NCBI GenBank assembly: GCA_020629035.1
Contig: JAHDEC010000009.1
Location: forward strand, 1 to 64,000
Direction: 5' to 3'
Origin: Saprospiraceae bacterium
GTDB taxonomy: Bacteria > Bacteroidota > Bacteroidia > Chitinophagales > Saprospiraceae
DNA length: 64,000 bases
Below, one piece after another: positions 22,101-30,962 of this stretch (the stretch's first letter is position 1; each line of letters begins with the position of its first letter). Made by a program: the position numbers and the translations under genes. Under the pieces are notes generated by a model. It was given only the letters and a program-made list of their open reading frames with translations. It searched no databases and had not been told where the DNA came from.

Positions 22101-25100
22101 CTAATGATGTTCAAGATATTACCATTACTGTATCTGGTGGAGATATTACTAGCCCAGTATTAGCGGTTTATCAAGACTGTGTAGGTACACTATATGATGT
22201 AGGTTCTGAAGATTGTGCTGGTTCAGAAGTAATTATTGATTGTCCAGCTCAGGGAACATTATTTATTCATGTAAGTAGTGAATCATTGGATGAAGGAACA
22301 TTTGATATTACAGTTACGGAAGGTGGGCCAGTAGTCGCTCACGATGTGTGTACTGATCCAATGCCGACTGTTTTAGTGGATTGTATTCCATTAGATATAA
22401 CCATAAGTAACTTAAACGCATGTCCTGAAGGTGGACCACTAGGCGTGGCGGCACCTTGTGATTTTGATATGAATCCTACAGTATGGGTAGAAGTAGAAAT
22501 TCCAGCAGATGGAGTAGGTTTTGATTTTACAAACTTTGGACCAAATACTAGTATTACTCTATATGATAATGCTTGTCCTCCAACTATGTTTGATCCAGCT
22601 GGTTGTATGAATGCCGATACAGAAATACTTGGCTTAGCACCTGGAATCTATTTAATAGGAGTTTCCAGTCCAACAGCTAATGAAGGAGATCAAACCTTTT
22701 CGGTTACAGTAATTGTACCACCAGATAATGATTTATGTGCAGATGCAGAACTGCTAAACCTTGGGGTACCTTTGACCGGTGAAACTACAGTATGTGCAAC
22801 AGTTGATATTACCAATACTTGTAATCCAGCTGCTACTAGTCAGGTATGGTATACCTATACAGTGCCAGCCGGAGGACATAATGAGTTAACAGTAGATGTA
22901 ACTAACTTTAGTGGGGTGACAGATGATATCAATGTTTTTGGTTTGGATTGTGGATCTAACGCATTTTTAAACCAGGCAGATGGTTCTATGGCAGATTATT
23001 GTGGGGGAGAAGGAACAGAATTATTAACCTTTACTTGTTTAGAAGAAGGCGATGTAATATCTATTGCTGTGGGATCTGACCCTACTAATGAAGGAACATT
23101 CGATATTACATTAAATGATGAAACAGATAACCCAGATTATGATGCCACCTGCTTAGCTAATGATTATTGTGCTGATTTAGTAGAAGATATTGGAGTTATT
23201 GATACTGATAACCCTGCTGGAGAAACCTGTTTGCCTGGATGTAACACACTAGCATGCCCCGATGATGAAATAAATACCATCTGTGGAGGAAATGTTACCA
23301 ATGCAGTGTTCTATCAATTTACAACTGATGCTGATCCTCTTCTAAATGATGGTGTAACGGATGTCTTCTTGCAAATTAGTTTACAGAACTCTTGTTTAAC
23401 GATGCCAGTGATAGCCGTTTTCGAAGGTACCTGTGGCGCATACACAAGCTATGCACCCATAGGATGTTTTGTTGGAGGAAATACAACAGGGCCAGTAAAT
23501 GTTTTCAATGCTATACTACCTAATACAACATATACGATTGTAATAGGCTCAAACGATTTGGAAGAGGGATGTGATGGTTTTGATGTCTGTGTAGAGATTA
23601 GCACTGGATGTGCTAATGATGAATGTGAAGATGCTGTAGATTTAGATGCAACAGGTGGAATGGCTATGAGTCAAAATACTGGATGTACTGAAGATGCAAC
23701 CTTATATGATTGTGGAGGTGATGAAGTTACTTCAGCATGGTATTCTTTTACGATGCCTACGGGTACATCCACCATGAATATAAGCATTACCCCGGCTCCA
23801 GCAAGTGGATATTCGATTAATGTTATTGAAGCATGCGGAGATGCAGCAACAGTGGACGATGGAAGCTTTTGTGGTTCAGCTGGCGACGAGCAGATTTTCT
23901 GCTTGGCAGAGGAAACCACCTATTGGATTCAGGTCTCCACACTAGTTGGTGAAGAATTAATGTTTGATATAACTCTAACAGGAGATCCGCCAACGGTGAT
24001 GGGTGATTTATGCTCAGATCCAATACCAATGCCTGCCTTAGAGTGTGAATGGGACAATTTTTGTTTTGAAACAACTGACGCTTGTCCAGAGAACTTTACA
24101 TTACCTGGTGGTTGTGCGATAGACGTGGATCCGACAGTATGGGGATCTCTTGTATTGCCTGCAACAGCTTACGGTATTGAGTTTAGAAATTTTGACGATC
24201 CAGGATCATATTTGACAGTTATGGCAGATGACTTGTGCGAAGCGATGCCTACAGCTAGTCTTCCAGATTGTGTATCTGGAACAGCAAATACCATTGTTCC
24301 TGTGACAGGAGGATCAACCGTTAATATAGCTATGAGTAATCCACTTAAGGACAATTTTTGCTTTGAGTTCAGAATATTAGTAGCTCCTATCGGAGATGAT
24401 CCTAACGGACTCACAACAACTACTGACGATGACTTTGTAATAATTGGAGCTGGAGCCGGTGGTGCTAATGGTACGACTTGTTGTGCTACTGGCGTAAATA
24501 GTATGCCACCAGATCAGGGCTTTGATGCCCCTTGTGCGGCAACTAATGGAGAACATGTAGTTTGGTACGTATTTACAACATTAGATGCAGATCAAGGATA
24601 TGAGATTACGGTTTCGTTTGGTAGTGGTTTGGGTGGTTTCCAAGTTCATGAAGGTGCCTTTGATGGAGATATATTGGGTTCAGATTGTACCGCATCTGAA
24701 GATGTTTCTATATCCAATTGTTTTGATGAGGGAACTGAAATTTGGGTTAAGATTGGAAGTCCATTAGATGGTTGTGGAGGTTTCACTATAAATATAGTGC
24801 CTATTACCTGTGCGACAGCTGATGAATGTCCAGATGCGGAAGTAATAACAACTGAACCCGCCGGAGCTTGTGCAGTAGGTCAAGATACCTATGAAGGATG
24901 TATTTTTCCAGCTTGTCCTGATGGAGCTGCTTGTGCTACTGATCCAGATTTACCAACTGTTTGGATTCAAGTTGATCCAATTGCTGATGGGTCAGAAGAT
25001 CCTCTAGGTTTTACCACCATTATTGAGGCCGATGGATTTGATTTAACTTGGGAATTATACTCTGGAACAGATTGCACAGATATGGTGCTCACAGGACAGC

Positions 25101-28100
25101 AAAATGGTGCTATGGGTATTACAACTTGTGGACAGGAAGGAGAGCCATTTACAGTACCAGTAAATTATGTAGGCGGAGTACCTAACTCTTTATGGATTGC
25201 TGTAACCGCTACTTCTGAAGTAGAAGATCCAAGTTTTACTATAACTTATTATTCATTAGAAGGGTGTATTTCTTGTATTGAAGATAGTCCAACTGCATGT
25301 AACGCAGCAGAATGGACAGCAAATGGCTTAGAAGGTGATCAAACATTCTGTCCAGGCGAAGAAGTTGAGATTTGCTTTATGCTAAATTATAATACAACCG
25401 CTACGGGTGATGATTGGTTGCATGCAATGTTTCCTTCATTTGGACCAGGATGGGATGTTATTAATTCTGATTTTACAAATATTACTGGTGCGAATGCGTG
25501 GGAATGGTTTGATGAAGATGATTCTTCATGTCCACCAACATTAAATACTTTTGGAGCCGAACTTCCAAACTGGTGTACATTTGTTAATTCTGCTGGTTTT
25601 TTAGAATTATGTAATACACAATGTTCAGATTGTCCATGTTCAGGACCTATGGTTGATGGTGATGCTTTACCAGGTGGATGGTTTTCTACCACTCCGGCAT
25701 GCGGTAATGATGGGTCGTGTCCATTCGGTAATTTTGGTATACAAAGTGGTCAAGATGTAGATATCAATGCATGTTTTACTTTAATGGTAAAAACTTTTGA
25801 ATCTATGGACGAGTGTTTAGAAGACCCAGATTTAAGAATATATATCCAAACGGCTTCTGATGGTATTGTAGGATGTTGGGATGACCAAAACCCATGTGTA
25901 TTAGATCCCTCTCAGCAGAGCCCAATGTACACTATAGATTGTGATATTCCACCTGCTGTATTAGCAGAAAATACAGAATGGTGTAACAAGTATGATGATG
26001 GACCAATTCTAATCCTAACTAACGAGTTTGGTGATCTAACAAATATGGATGTTGTTGCTTGTGATAACCCGAATGTAACGGGCGAAAACTTGACGATAAC
26101 TTCATATCCTGGATATGCTGAAATTACAGATGTTCTCTGTAACGAGACTAGTGTTCCACAAGTGGTTATGTATAAGGCAATTTCGATAGACCCTGCCTTT
26201 ATGTGTCCTGGCGTTATGGATACCTTTGAAGTGACTGTGTACCCTGATTTGGTGGTTGAGTTTGACCCACCATACACCGTTTGTTATGATGGACAAGGAG
26301 ATTCCACTATTGAACTTGAACCTAATGTACAAGGTGGATTTGGATCTGGATATACTTATGTATGGGATGATGATAATTCATCGATTACTTCATCAATTGT
26401 GGTGCCAGAGAGTTTACCTGCTGAACCGGGTGTTTATGAGTATTGTGTTGTTGTGACAGATGCTTTAGGATGTGTAGGATCATCTTGTACAGAGATTACG
26501 GTTTTACCTCCATTAGATTATTGTTTAGGAGGCGATACAGAATTATGTAAAGATGGGATCGATCCAGTATTAAACGAAGAATTTAAAGTAGTTACTTCTT
26601 CAGTCAAAGATTTAGCTAATACAACTCCTATTGCAAGTTTCGATTGGTGTTCTGAGCCTCCAGGATTGGAATGGATGCCTTTTTCGAATATCGGAGAACT
26701 GGTTATAGATGAAGCTAACTCGGCACCAGGAACATATATGATTACTATGAAATTGGAAGATGTTAATGGATGTGAATTTGTAACTGAGCCTTGGGAGTTT
26801 ACCATTTCAGAGCCGCCGACAGCAGATTTGGAAATTACCAATTGTGACCAGTCGGGTACGGAAGTTTGTTTTACAGGTATTCCTGCACAAGTTACTGCCA
26901 TGCAAATATGTGATGCTGACGGCAATCCGTTGTCTGGAGCAAATACCATCTTTGATGCTGGTTGTTTTACATTTACGGATTTAGGTGACTATTCATTAAA
27001 AGTGATCAATACCGTAGTTTGTCCAGATTTTGAAAATTGTGATTGTATAGGCATTATTGACTTCAGCTTAGATCCACCACTGACTCCAGTCATTACCGTG
27101 CCTCCAGTTTGTCTAGGTGGCGATGCTATTGGAACAGTAACTAATCCTACAGATTTTAATGACATTACTTGGTTAGATACGAATACATCGAGTACGTCTG
27201 GTTATACAATTATAGGCTTGACTCAAGATTCTATAGTATTTATAGAGTATACAGATGTAAATGGTTGTACTAGTTTTGGACAGGTTGAATTTACAGTGTT
27301 AGCAAATCCTGAAGTTGAAATTACTGGAGCATCATCATTATGTCCTGGATCAACAACAGACTATGCGGTTAATATTTTGAATGAAGACCCTGATGTAAAT
27401 TACAATTACAATTGGTCACCAAATGGTCAAATGACTTCAAGTATTACAGAAACGGTAAATGGAGACATTATTTTCTGCGTAACTGTAACAACTGATGAAG
27501 GATGTGAAGGTTCAGATTGCATTGATGTAACTGTGGAAAGTGAAATTACTTTAGAGCCTTTTACAGCCAACATTTGTGAGACTGATGAGATTACTATCGG
27601 GATTGATGGTTCAATCTATACAGTGACAAGCTGGGATGATAGTGGAAGTTCGACTACAGACTCAATTACCGTATCTGGAACAGCGGCTATGTCGCCACTT
27701 ACCTTTGAGGTTGAATTTGAAGATGTAGTTAATAATTGTAATGGTTCAGGAATGTTTACGATAATTATTGATCCATTACCTCAAGCATCTGTCACCGATA
27801 CAGTCACTATTTGTAATAACTCATTGTTTGGCTCTATATTAGATTTAACAGGCGAACAGGGTTCAAGTGGTCCTGGGGTATGGAGTGATGTAAACTTTAT
27901 TACTGGACTACCTTTTGATCCAACGAATGTAGATTTTGACGGCATAGCCGCACAAGATGTTATTTTTGCATATACAACAAACATAGCAGGCGACTCCCCA
28001 TGTCCTGAAGCTTCGGATACTTTAGTTGTAAAAGTAGAAAACTGTGAATGTGATGAAGTGATTGTTGGTTCTTTAGCAGATGTTTGTGCTGGTGAAGCAG

Positions 28101-30820
28101 ATGAAATCTTTATTGGAGGAATTGGAATAGGAACAACTACCAATAATGCCGATGCAGATTGGGCATTTGTGGGTAATAGCTCTAATATGACTATTCAAGG
28201 AGATACCATCATTTTATATGATGAAAACACCGCGGAAGGTACATATACCATAGAATATATGCTTACTGATATCGACCCAAGTTGTGCAGGTTTAGCTGGC
28301 AATTCAGGAACAATAAGCTTTATGGTTTGGGAACAACCTATATTAGAAATTCTTCAGGATACCACGGTATGTAATGCAGATGTTGGTCAGGGAGAGATTT
28401 GCTTAGACTTCAACAACTTTGTGTTGACTACTAATGGAACGGTTAATTGGACTTCAGATCCTGCTTTTGACACAGCAGGTGGAGATTTCTCTGACCTAAG
28501 CAACGTATGTTTCGACTTTGTAGGTTCACCAGCAAATACCACTTATTCATTTACAGCAGATGTTGCTGGCAATGGTGAGTGTGAAGGAGTAACACAAACC
28601 ATCGATGTAACTACCTTAGACTGTGATTGTGGAAATCCAAATACGAATGGATTCCCGCTATTGTGTAATTCAGGTGGGTGCTTTAATATAAATGATCCAG
28701 CAATTATTGGTTCAGCTGATGACGGTTTCTGGGCATTAATCCCAGGTGGGACTGGAGATGATTCAACTATTTCCTTTTTACTGGGTACGGGGGAAGTTTG
28801 TGCTGATGAAAATACAGTGGCAGGTACGTATATATTCCAGTATACCTTGAATCCTCCATTTGGTGGATCTTGTATTGATATATCTACTCAAACGCTAACC
28901 GTGCTTCAAGCACCAACAGCATCATTTCTGCCTACAGATACAACAGCCTGTAATATTGTACCAGTTCAAGGTGGAGGAAACATTCTAGATATAGCATCCT
29001 TATTAACATCTTCTGATAATGGTGCTGGAGACTGGACTTCGAATCCTGTTGGTTTGGATTTATCTGATCCAAGCGCAGTAGATTTTGCTAGTCTTAACGG
29101 TAATGTAGGAGATGTATTTACTATTACCTACACAACCTCAAGTGCTACCGATCCATGTGAAGATGTAAGTACAAGCATTACTATTACATTAATCGATTGT
29201 GATTGTCTACCTATTGCTGTTTCAGATCCAGCAGATGTTTGTGCAGTAGATGGTACTACTGTTGATCTTTGTGCTTTAGTTGGTGCTTCTGATCCGGGAG
29301 ACTGGAGTATTGGAACCGCTTCTAATGGTGGGGATGCTGCAACGATCAGCTTAGCAGGTTGTGAAGTGACGGTTAGTGCAACCACTGCCCCAGGAACTTA
29401 CGAATTCGAATATACCTTAAACCCACCTCCAGCGGATGGATGTACATTGTCAGACATAGCAACCTTAGTGGTGCTGGGTCCTGTCGATGCGGGTGTGCCA
29501 AACGAAACACCACTTTTCTGTGAATATGAGACGGGTACAGTAACGCTAGCTGATCTATTAGATGATGAAGACACGGGCGGTATTTGGTCAGAGTCTTCAA
29601 TTATTCCATCTACAGGTTCAGCCTTTGATGATGTGAATGGAACATTTACTATTGATGGTCAAGTACCAGGTAGTTACACATTTGTGTATTCTTTTGATGC
29701 TAATGGCCCATGTCCTGGAGATATGGAAACAGTGGAAGTAATTATTGAAGCTGAGCCAATGGCTGATGCTGGTGCTGATGGTTTTACTGATTGTACTAAT
29801 TTAACTGCAACAATTGGTAACCCTGCAGGGTCTTCTTCAGGGCCAGAATTTACCTACTCATGGGTAGATGCTAATGGCACTGAAGTCAGTACAGATATAC
29901 CATTTGAAACGGGAATTCCTGGTGTATATACATTAATAGTAACTAATACCACTACAGGTTGTTTTGCTGAAGATGTCACTGAGATTGTTGCGGATCCAGA
30001 TGTTCCTGGATTTGAAGCAACGGCTGAAGATTCAGATTGTTTCGGAGATAATTCAGGGTCTATTAATATTACAGGAGCTAGTGGAGGTACAGGTACCTAT
30101 ACTGTTATTGTAACTGGAGATCTAGATACAACATTTATTTATACAGATCCTAGTAATCTTGATGGATTACCTCCAGGAAGTTACAGCATTATGCTTGAGG
30201 ACTCAAATGGATGCCAGTCAGGAACATTACCATTGGCAATAGCTGAAAATGAAGAGTTTGTCATTATTGATAATCCTGATGTTGATTCATTGAGCTTTGG
30301 AACAGAATATTCACTTACCATAAGTGAATGGATAGATCAAAGCTTAATTGAGCAGGTAATTTGGACGGTAGATGGAGATATTGTTTGTGCAGCTCCGCCT
30401 AGCAGTATTGAAGAATGTAATGAAATACTGGTACTTGTGGAAAGAGCTCGAGAAGTATGTATTACGCTAATTGATTCCACAGGTTGTGAAGATACTGACT
30501 GTTTATGGTTGAGAATTCAACTTGAAAATGATGTTTATCCGCCAAACGTTTTTGATCCAAAACTCGGAGACGACAATGGATGGTTATTTCCACAAACATC
30601 AGCTAATGGAGAAGAAGTAATTTACTTCAGAGTTTTCGATAGATGGGGTGAATTAATCTTTGAAAATAGTAACTTCCCACCAAATGTACCATCAGAAGGA
30701 TGGGATGGAACTTACAATGGTCGAGAAGCGAATCAAGGTGTTTATGTGTATCAATATGAAGTAAGATTTGAGAACGGTGAGTTACGTCAAGTGGCTACAG
30801 ACGCGACACTCATACGTTAA
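19118..30820 (+). CDS. Giant (3900 aa) secreted repeat protein with type B T9SS signal, adhesin-like
   Basis: The largest gene in the window. A signal peptide (1-22) is followed by about 15 repeats of a 115-140-residue beta domain (roughly residues 25-2047), each opening with a NDxC-type motif, a central VWYxYT strand and a GxFDIT ending; they resemble pre-peptidase C-terminal (PPC)-like domains. A Cys-rich unique segment (about 2050-2260) comes next, then Ig-like/HYR-like modules (about 2270-3780) including a regular 192-193-residue repeat with CxC junctions and a SprB-like unit near 3640-3710. The C-terminus is a type B sorting domain with D3841RWG3844, GWDGTYNG and the ending DATLIR. No enzymatic motif was seen. 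Surface adhesion or a matrix role is inferred from architecture only. Confidence 0.88.
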   Translation: MKKVLLFTFLFIGLLGTDVISQSIDCISESGSPATTLPAPGDIIIDNTGSGDEGDYTSVALGTTSTMFFNFTVGTNGSYNFAVSSSTGGASGISYAIFDLAGGCPGSIAELGTVTAGGGPSTELNCLESGTEYMLVIATEDTEEGMIEFNVTMSMAAPTNDLCSSAIAATDGMLVDNTCDLDGIIWYSYTYSGAGDLEDLNIGLTGGTLGSPFIYDVFAVACSGTTLFSGESPSELIECLQPGDVILFGVGNDMPDYGNFTINLTEADNSVVNEICDDATLISEVGNSNGVLECLELEVLNNNTDACADPEATGGACGIDPPTAGEASSGDPGVWYTFTTGTDIEEFEFVGAGNFEVFTGACGALTSLGCAGPFVNTTAGTQYWVLVSGGPVTVQSLPTTAPTNDLCPGTGVAIGVGTTNGDNRCATMDALVTCESDHVVYYEYTVGATNEDLTITLTADAGGAYPMGAGSVSVWEDCVGTDTDVAVWDEVNGDGISCTLGMPVDLTCVPAGTTIVIAVGSSTTNAGAFELDITAATSTSIPANDDCGNAVTLTNGTVIAGDNSCSSLVGGEVLGSCSTGDENGSVWYTYTATSDLQNVTFTLTPGGVTGQYVAAYDGCTGAELALAGNPSCDVTEIMIECVKNGDVIAIQVASDLSTAGAFTIVANETASVAGDSCEDPIFDVSSHILECGETMMFDADPNACPDPDQATCTSTTDPGVWYYFEVDPDIPEILITGASFELFSQPTMNPAFDCTALTSLGCASPMLIPDPALGYLILVTGTTGSVTITPSPNPVSVNEDCATPTMANAGTTPGNNVCASAGAACGGSNDGHVVYFSYMTGALPEDITIDLNASGMAPAMTDGSIIVTEDCSGANTNVVIWDQVNMTGEACDGLNENVELSCVPANTTIIIAIGSDDQGDSGAGPAEVGNFDLVITTADPTPANDECTASTNIPSSGVALTMESNACATYDIDVGSCGGEPGQGESSVWYDYVLSNDVQDITITVSGGDITSPVLAVYQDCVGTLYDVGSEDCAGSEVIIDCPAQGTLFIHVSSESLDEGTFDITVTEGGPVVAHDVCTDPMPTVLVDCIPLDITISNLNACPEGGPLGVAAPCDFDMNPTVWVEVEIPADGVGFDFTNFGPNTSITLYDNACPPTMFDPAGCMNADTEILGLAPGIYLIGVSSPTANEGDQTFSVTVIVPPDNDLCADAELLNLGVPLTGETTVCATVDITNTCNPAATSQVWYTYTVPAGGHNELTVDVTNFSGVTDDINVFGLDCGSNAFLNQADGSMADYCGGEGTELLTFTCLEEGDVISIAVGSDPTNEGTFDITLNDETDNPDYDATCLANDYCADLVEDIGVIDTDNPAGETCLPGCNTLACPDDEINTICGGNVTNAVFYQFTTDADPLLNDGVTDVFLQISLQNSCLTMPVIAVFEGTCGAYTSYAPIGCFVGGNTTGPVNVFNAILPNTTYTIVIGSNDLEEGCDGFDVCVEISTGCANDECEDAVDLDATGGMAMSQNTGCTEDATLYDCGGDEVTSAWYSFTMPTGTSTMNISITPAPASGYSINVIEACGDAATVDDGSFCGSAGDEQIFCLAEETTYWIQVSTLVGEELMFDITLTGDPPTVMGDLCSDPIPMPALECEWDNFCFETTDACPENFTLPGGCAIDVDPTVWGSLVLPATAYGIEFRNFDDPGSYLTVMADDLCEAMPTASLPDCVSGTANTIVPVTGGSTVNIAMSNPLKDNFCFEFRILVAPIGDDPNGLTTTTDDDFVIIGAGAGGANGTTCCATGVNSMPPDQGFDAPCAATNGEHVVWYVFTTLDADQGYEITVSFGSGLGGFQVHEGAFDGDILGSDCTASEDVSISNCFDEGTEIWVKIGSPLDGCGGFTINIVPITCATADECPDAEVITTEPAGACAVGQDTYEGCIFPACPDGAACATDPDLPTVWIQVDPIADGSEDPLGFTTIIEADGFDLTWELYSGTDCTDMVLTGQQNGAMGITTCGQEGEPFTVPVNYVGGVPNSLWIAVTATSEVEDPSFTITYYSLEGCISCIEDSPTACNAAEWTANGLEGDQTFCPGEEVEICFMLNYNTTATGDDWLHAMFPSFGPGWDVINSDFTNITGANAWEWFDEDDSSCPPTLNTFGAELPNWCTFVNSAGFLELCNTQCSDCPCSGPMVDGDALPGGWFSTTPACGNDGSCPFGNFGIQSGQDVDINACFTLMVKTFESMDECLEDPDLRIYIQTASDGIVGCWDDQNPCVLDPSQQSPMYTIDCDIPPAVLAENTEWCNKYDDGPILILTNEFGDLTNMDVVACDNPNVTGENLTITSYPGYAEITDVLCNETSVPQVVMYKAISIDPAFMCPGVMDTFEVTVYPDLVVEFDPPYTVCYDGQGDSTIELEPNVQGGFGSGYTYVWDDDNSSITSSIVVPESLPAEPGVYEYCVVVTDALGCVGSSCTEITVLPPLDYCLGGDTELCKDGIDPVLNEEFKVVTSSVKDLANTTPIASFDWCSEPPGLEWMPFSNIGELVIDEANSAPGTYMITMKLEDVNGCEFVTEPWEFTISEPPTADLEITNCDQSGTEVCFTGIPAQVTAMQICDADGNPLSGANTIFDAGCFTFTDLGDYSLKVINTVVCPDFENCDCIGIIDFSLDPPLTPVITVPPVCLGGDAIGTVTNPTDFNDITWLDTNTSSTSGYTIIGLTQDSIVFIEYTDVNGCTSFGQVEFTVLANPEVEITGASSLCPGSTTDYAVNILNEDPDVNYNYNWSPNGQMTSSITETVNGDIIFCVTVTTDEGCEGSDCIDVTVESEITLEPFTANICETDEITIGIDGSIYTVTSWDDSGSSTTDSITVSGTAAMSPLTFEVEFEDVVNNCNGSGMFTIIIDPLPQASVTDTVTICNNSLFGSILDLTGEQGSSGPGVWSDVNFITGLPFDPTNVDFDGIAAQDVIFAYTTNIAGDSPCPEASDTLVVKVENCECDEVIVGSLADVCAGEADEIFIGGIGIGTTTNNADADWAFVGNSSNMTIQGDTIILYDENTAEGTYTIEYMLTDIDPSCAGLAGNSGTISFMVWEQPILEILQDTTVCNADVGQGEICLDFNNFVLTTNGTVNWTSDPAFDTAGGDFSDLSNVCFDFVGSPANTTYSFTADVAGNGECEGVTQTIDVTTLDCDCGNPNTNGFPLLCNSGGCFNINDPAIIGSADDGFWALIPGGTGDDSTISFLLGTGEVCADENTVAGTYIFQYTLNPPFGGSCIDISTQTLTVLQAPTASFLPTDTTACNIVPVQGGGNILDIASLLTSSDNGAGDWTSNPVGLDLSDPSAVDFASLNGNVGDVFTITYTTSSATDPCEDVSTSITITLIDCDCLPIAVSDPADVCAVDGTTVDLCALVGASDPGDWSIGTASNGGDAATISLAGCEVTVSATTAPGTYEFEYTLNPPPADGCTLSDIATLVVLGPVDAGVPNETPLFCEYETGTVTLADLLDDEDTGGIWSESSIIPSTGSAFDDVNGTFTIDGQVPGSYTFVYSFDANGPCPGDMETVEVIIEAEPMADAGADGFTDCTNLTATIGNPAGSSSGPEFTYSWVDANGTEVSTDIPFETGIPGVYTLIVTNTTTGCFAEDVTEIVADPDVPGFEATAEDSDCFGDNSGSINITGASGGTGTYTVIVTGDLDTTFIYTDPSNLDGLPPGSYSIMLEDSNGCQSGTLPLAIAENEEFVIIDNPDVDSLSFGTEYSLTISEWIDQSLIEQVIWTVDGDIVCAAPPSSIEECNEILVLVERAREVCITLIDSTGCEDTDCLWLRIQLENDVYPPNVFDPKLGDDNGWLFPQTSANGEEVIYFRVFDRWGELIFENSNFPPNVPSEGWDGTYNGREANQGVYVYQYEVRFENGELRQVATDATLIR

Positions 30821-30846
30821 TACATAGAAAAATATTAGCATATTTG

Positions 30847-30878
30847 AAAAAAACACTGCGCTTGCGTAGTGTTTTTTT
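30847..30878 (+). terminator. Intrinsic terminator after the 3900-aa gene
   Basis: A 13-bp stem with 4-nt loop (AAAAAACACT arm at 30847-30856, GTGTTTTTTT arm ending at 30878) 26 bases after the stop codon. The next gene therefore needs its own promoter in the 84 bases before 30963; I saw no clear one. Confidence 0.9.
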
Positions 30879-30962
30879 CGTTTTTATGTGTCTATAGGGT
30901 GTAAGAGAATAATGTATTAGTAATTAGTAACACTTTTTTACTTAATTTTAAGGATAAGCCCT

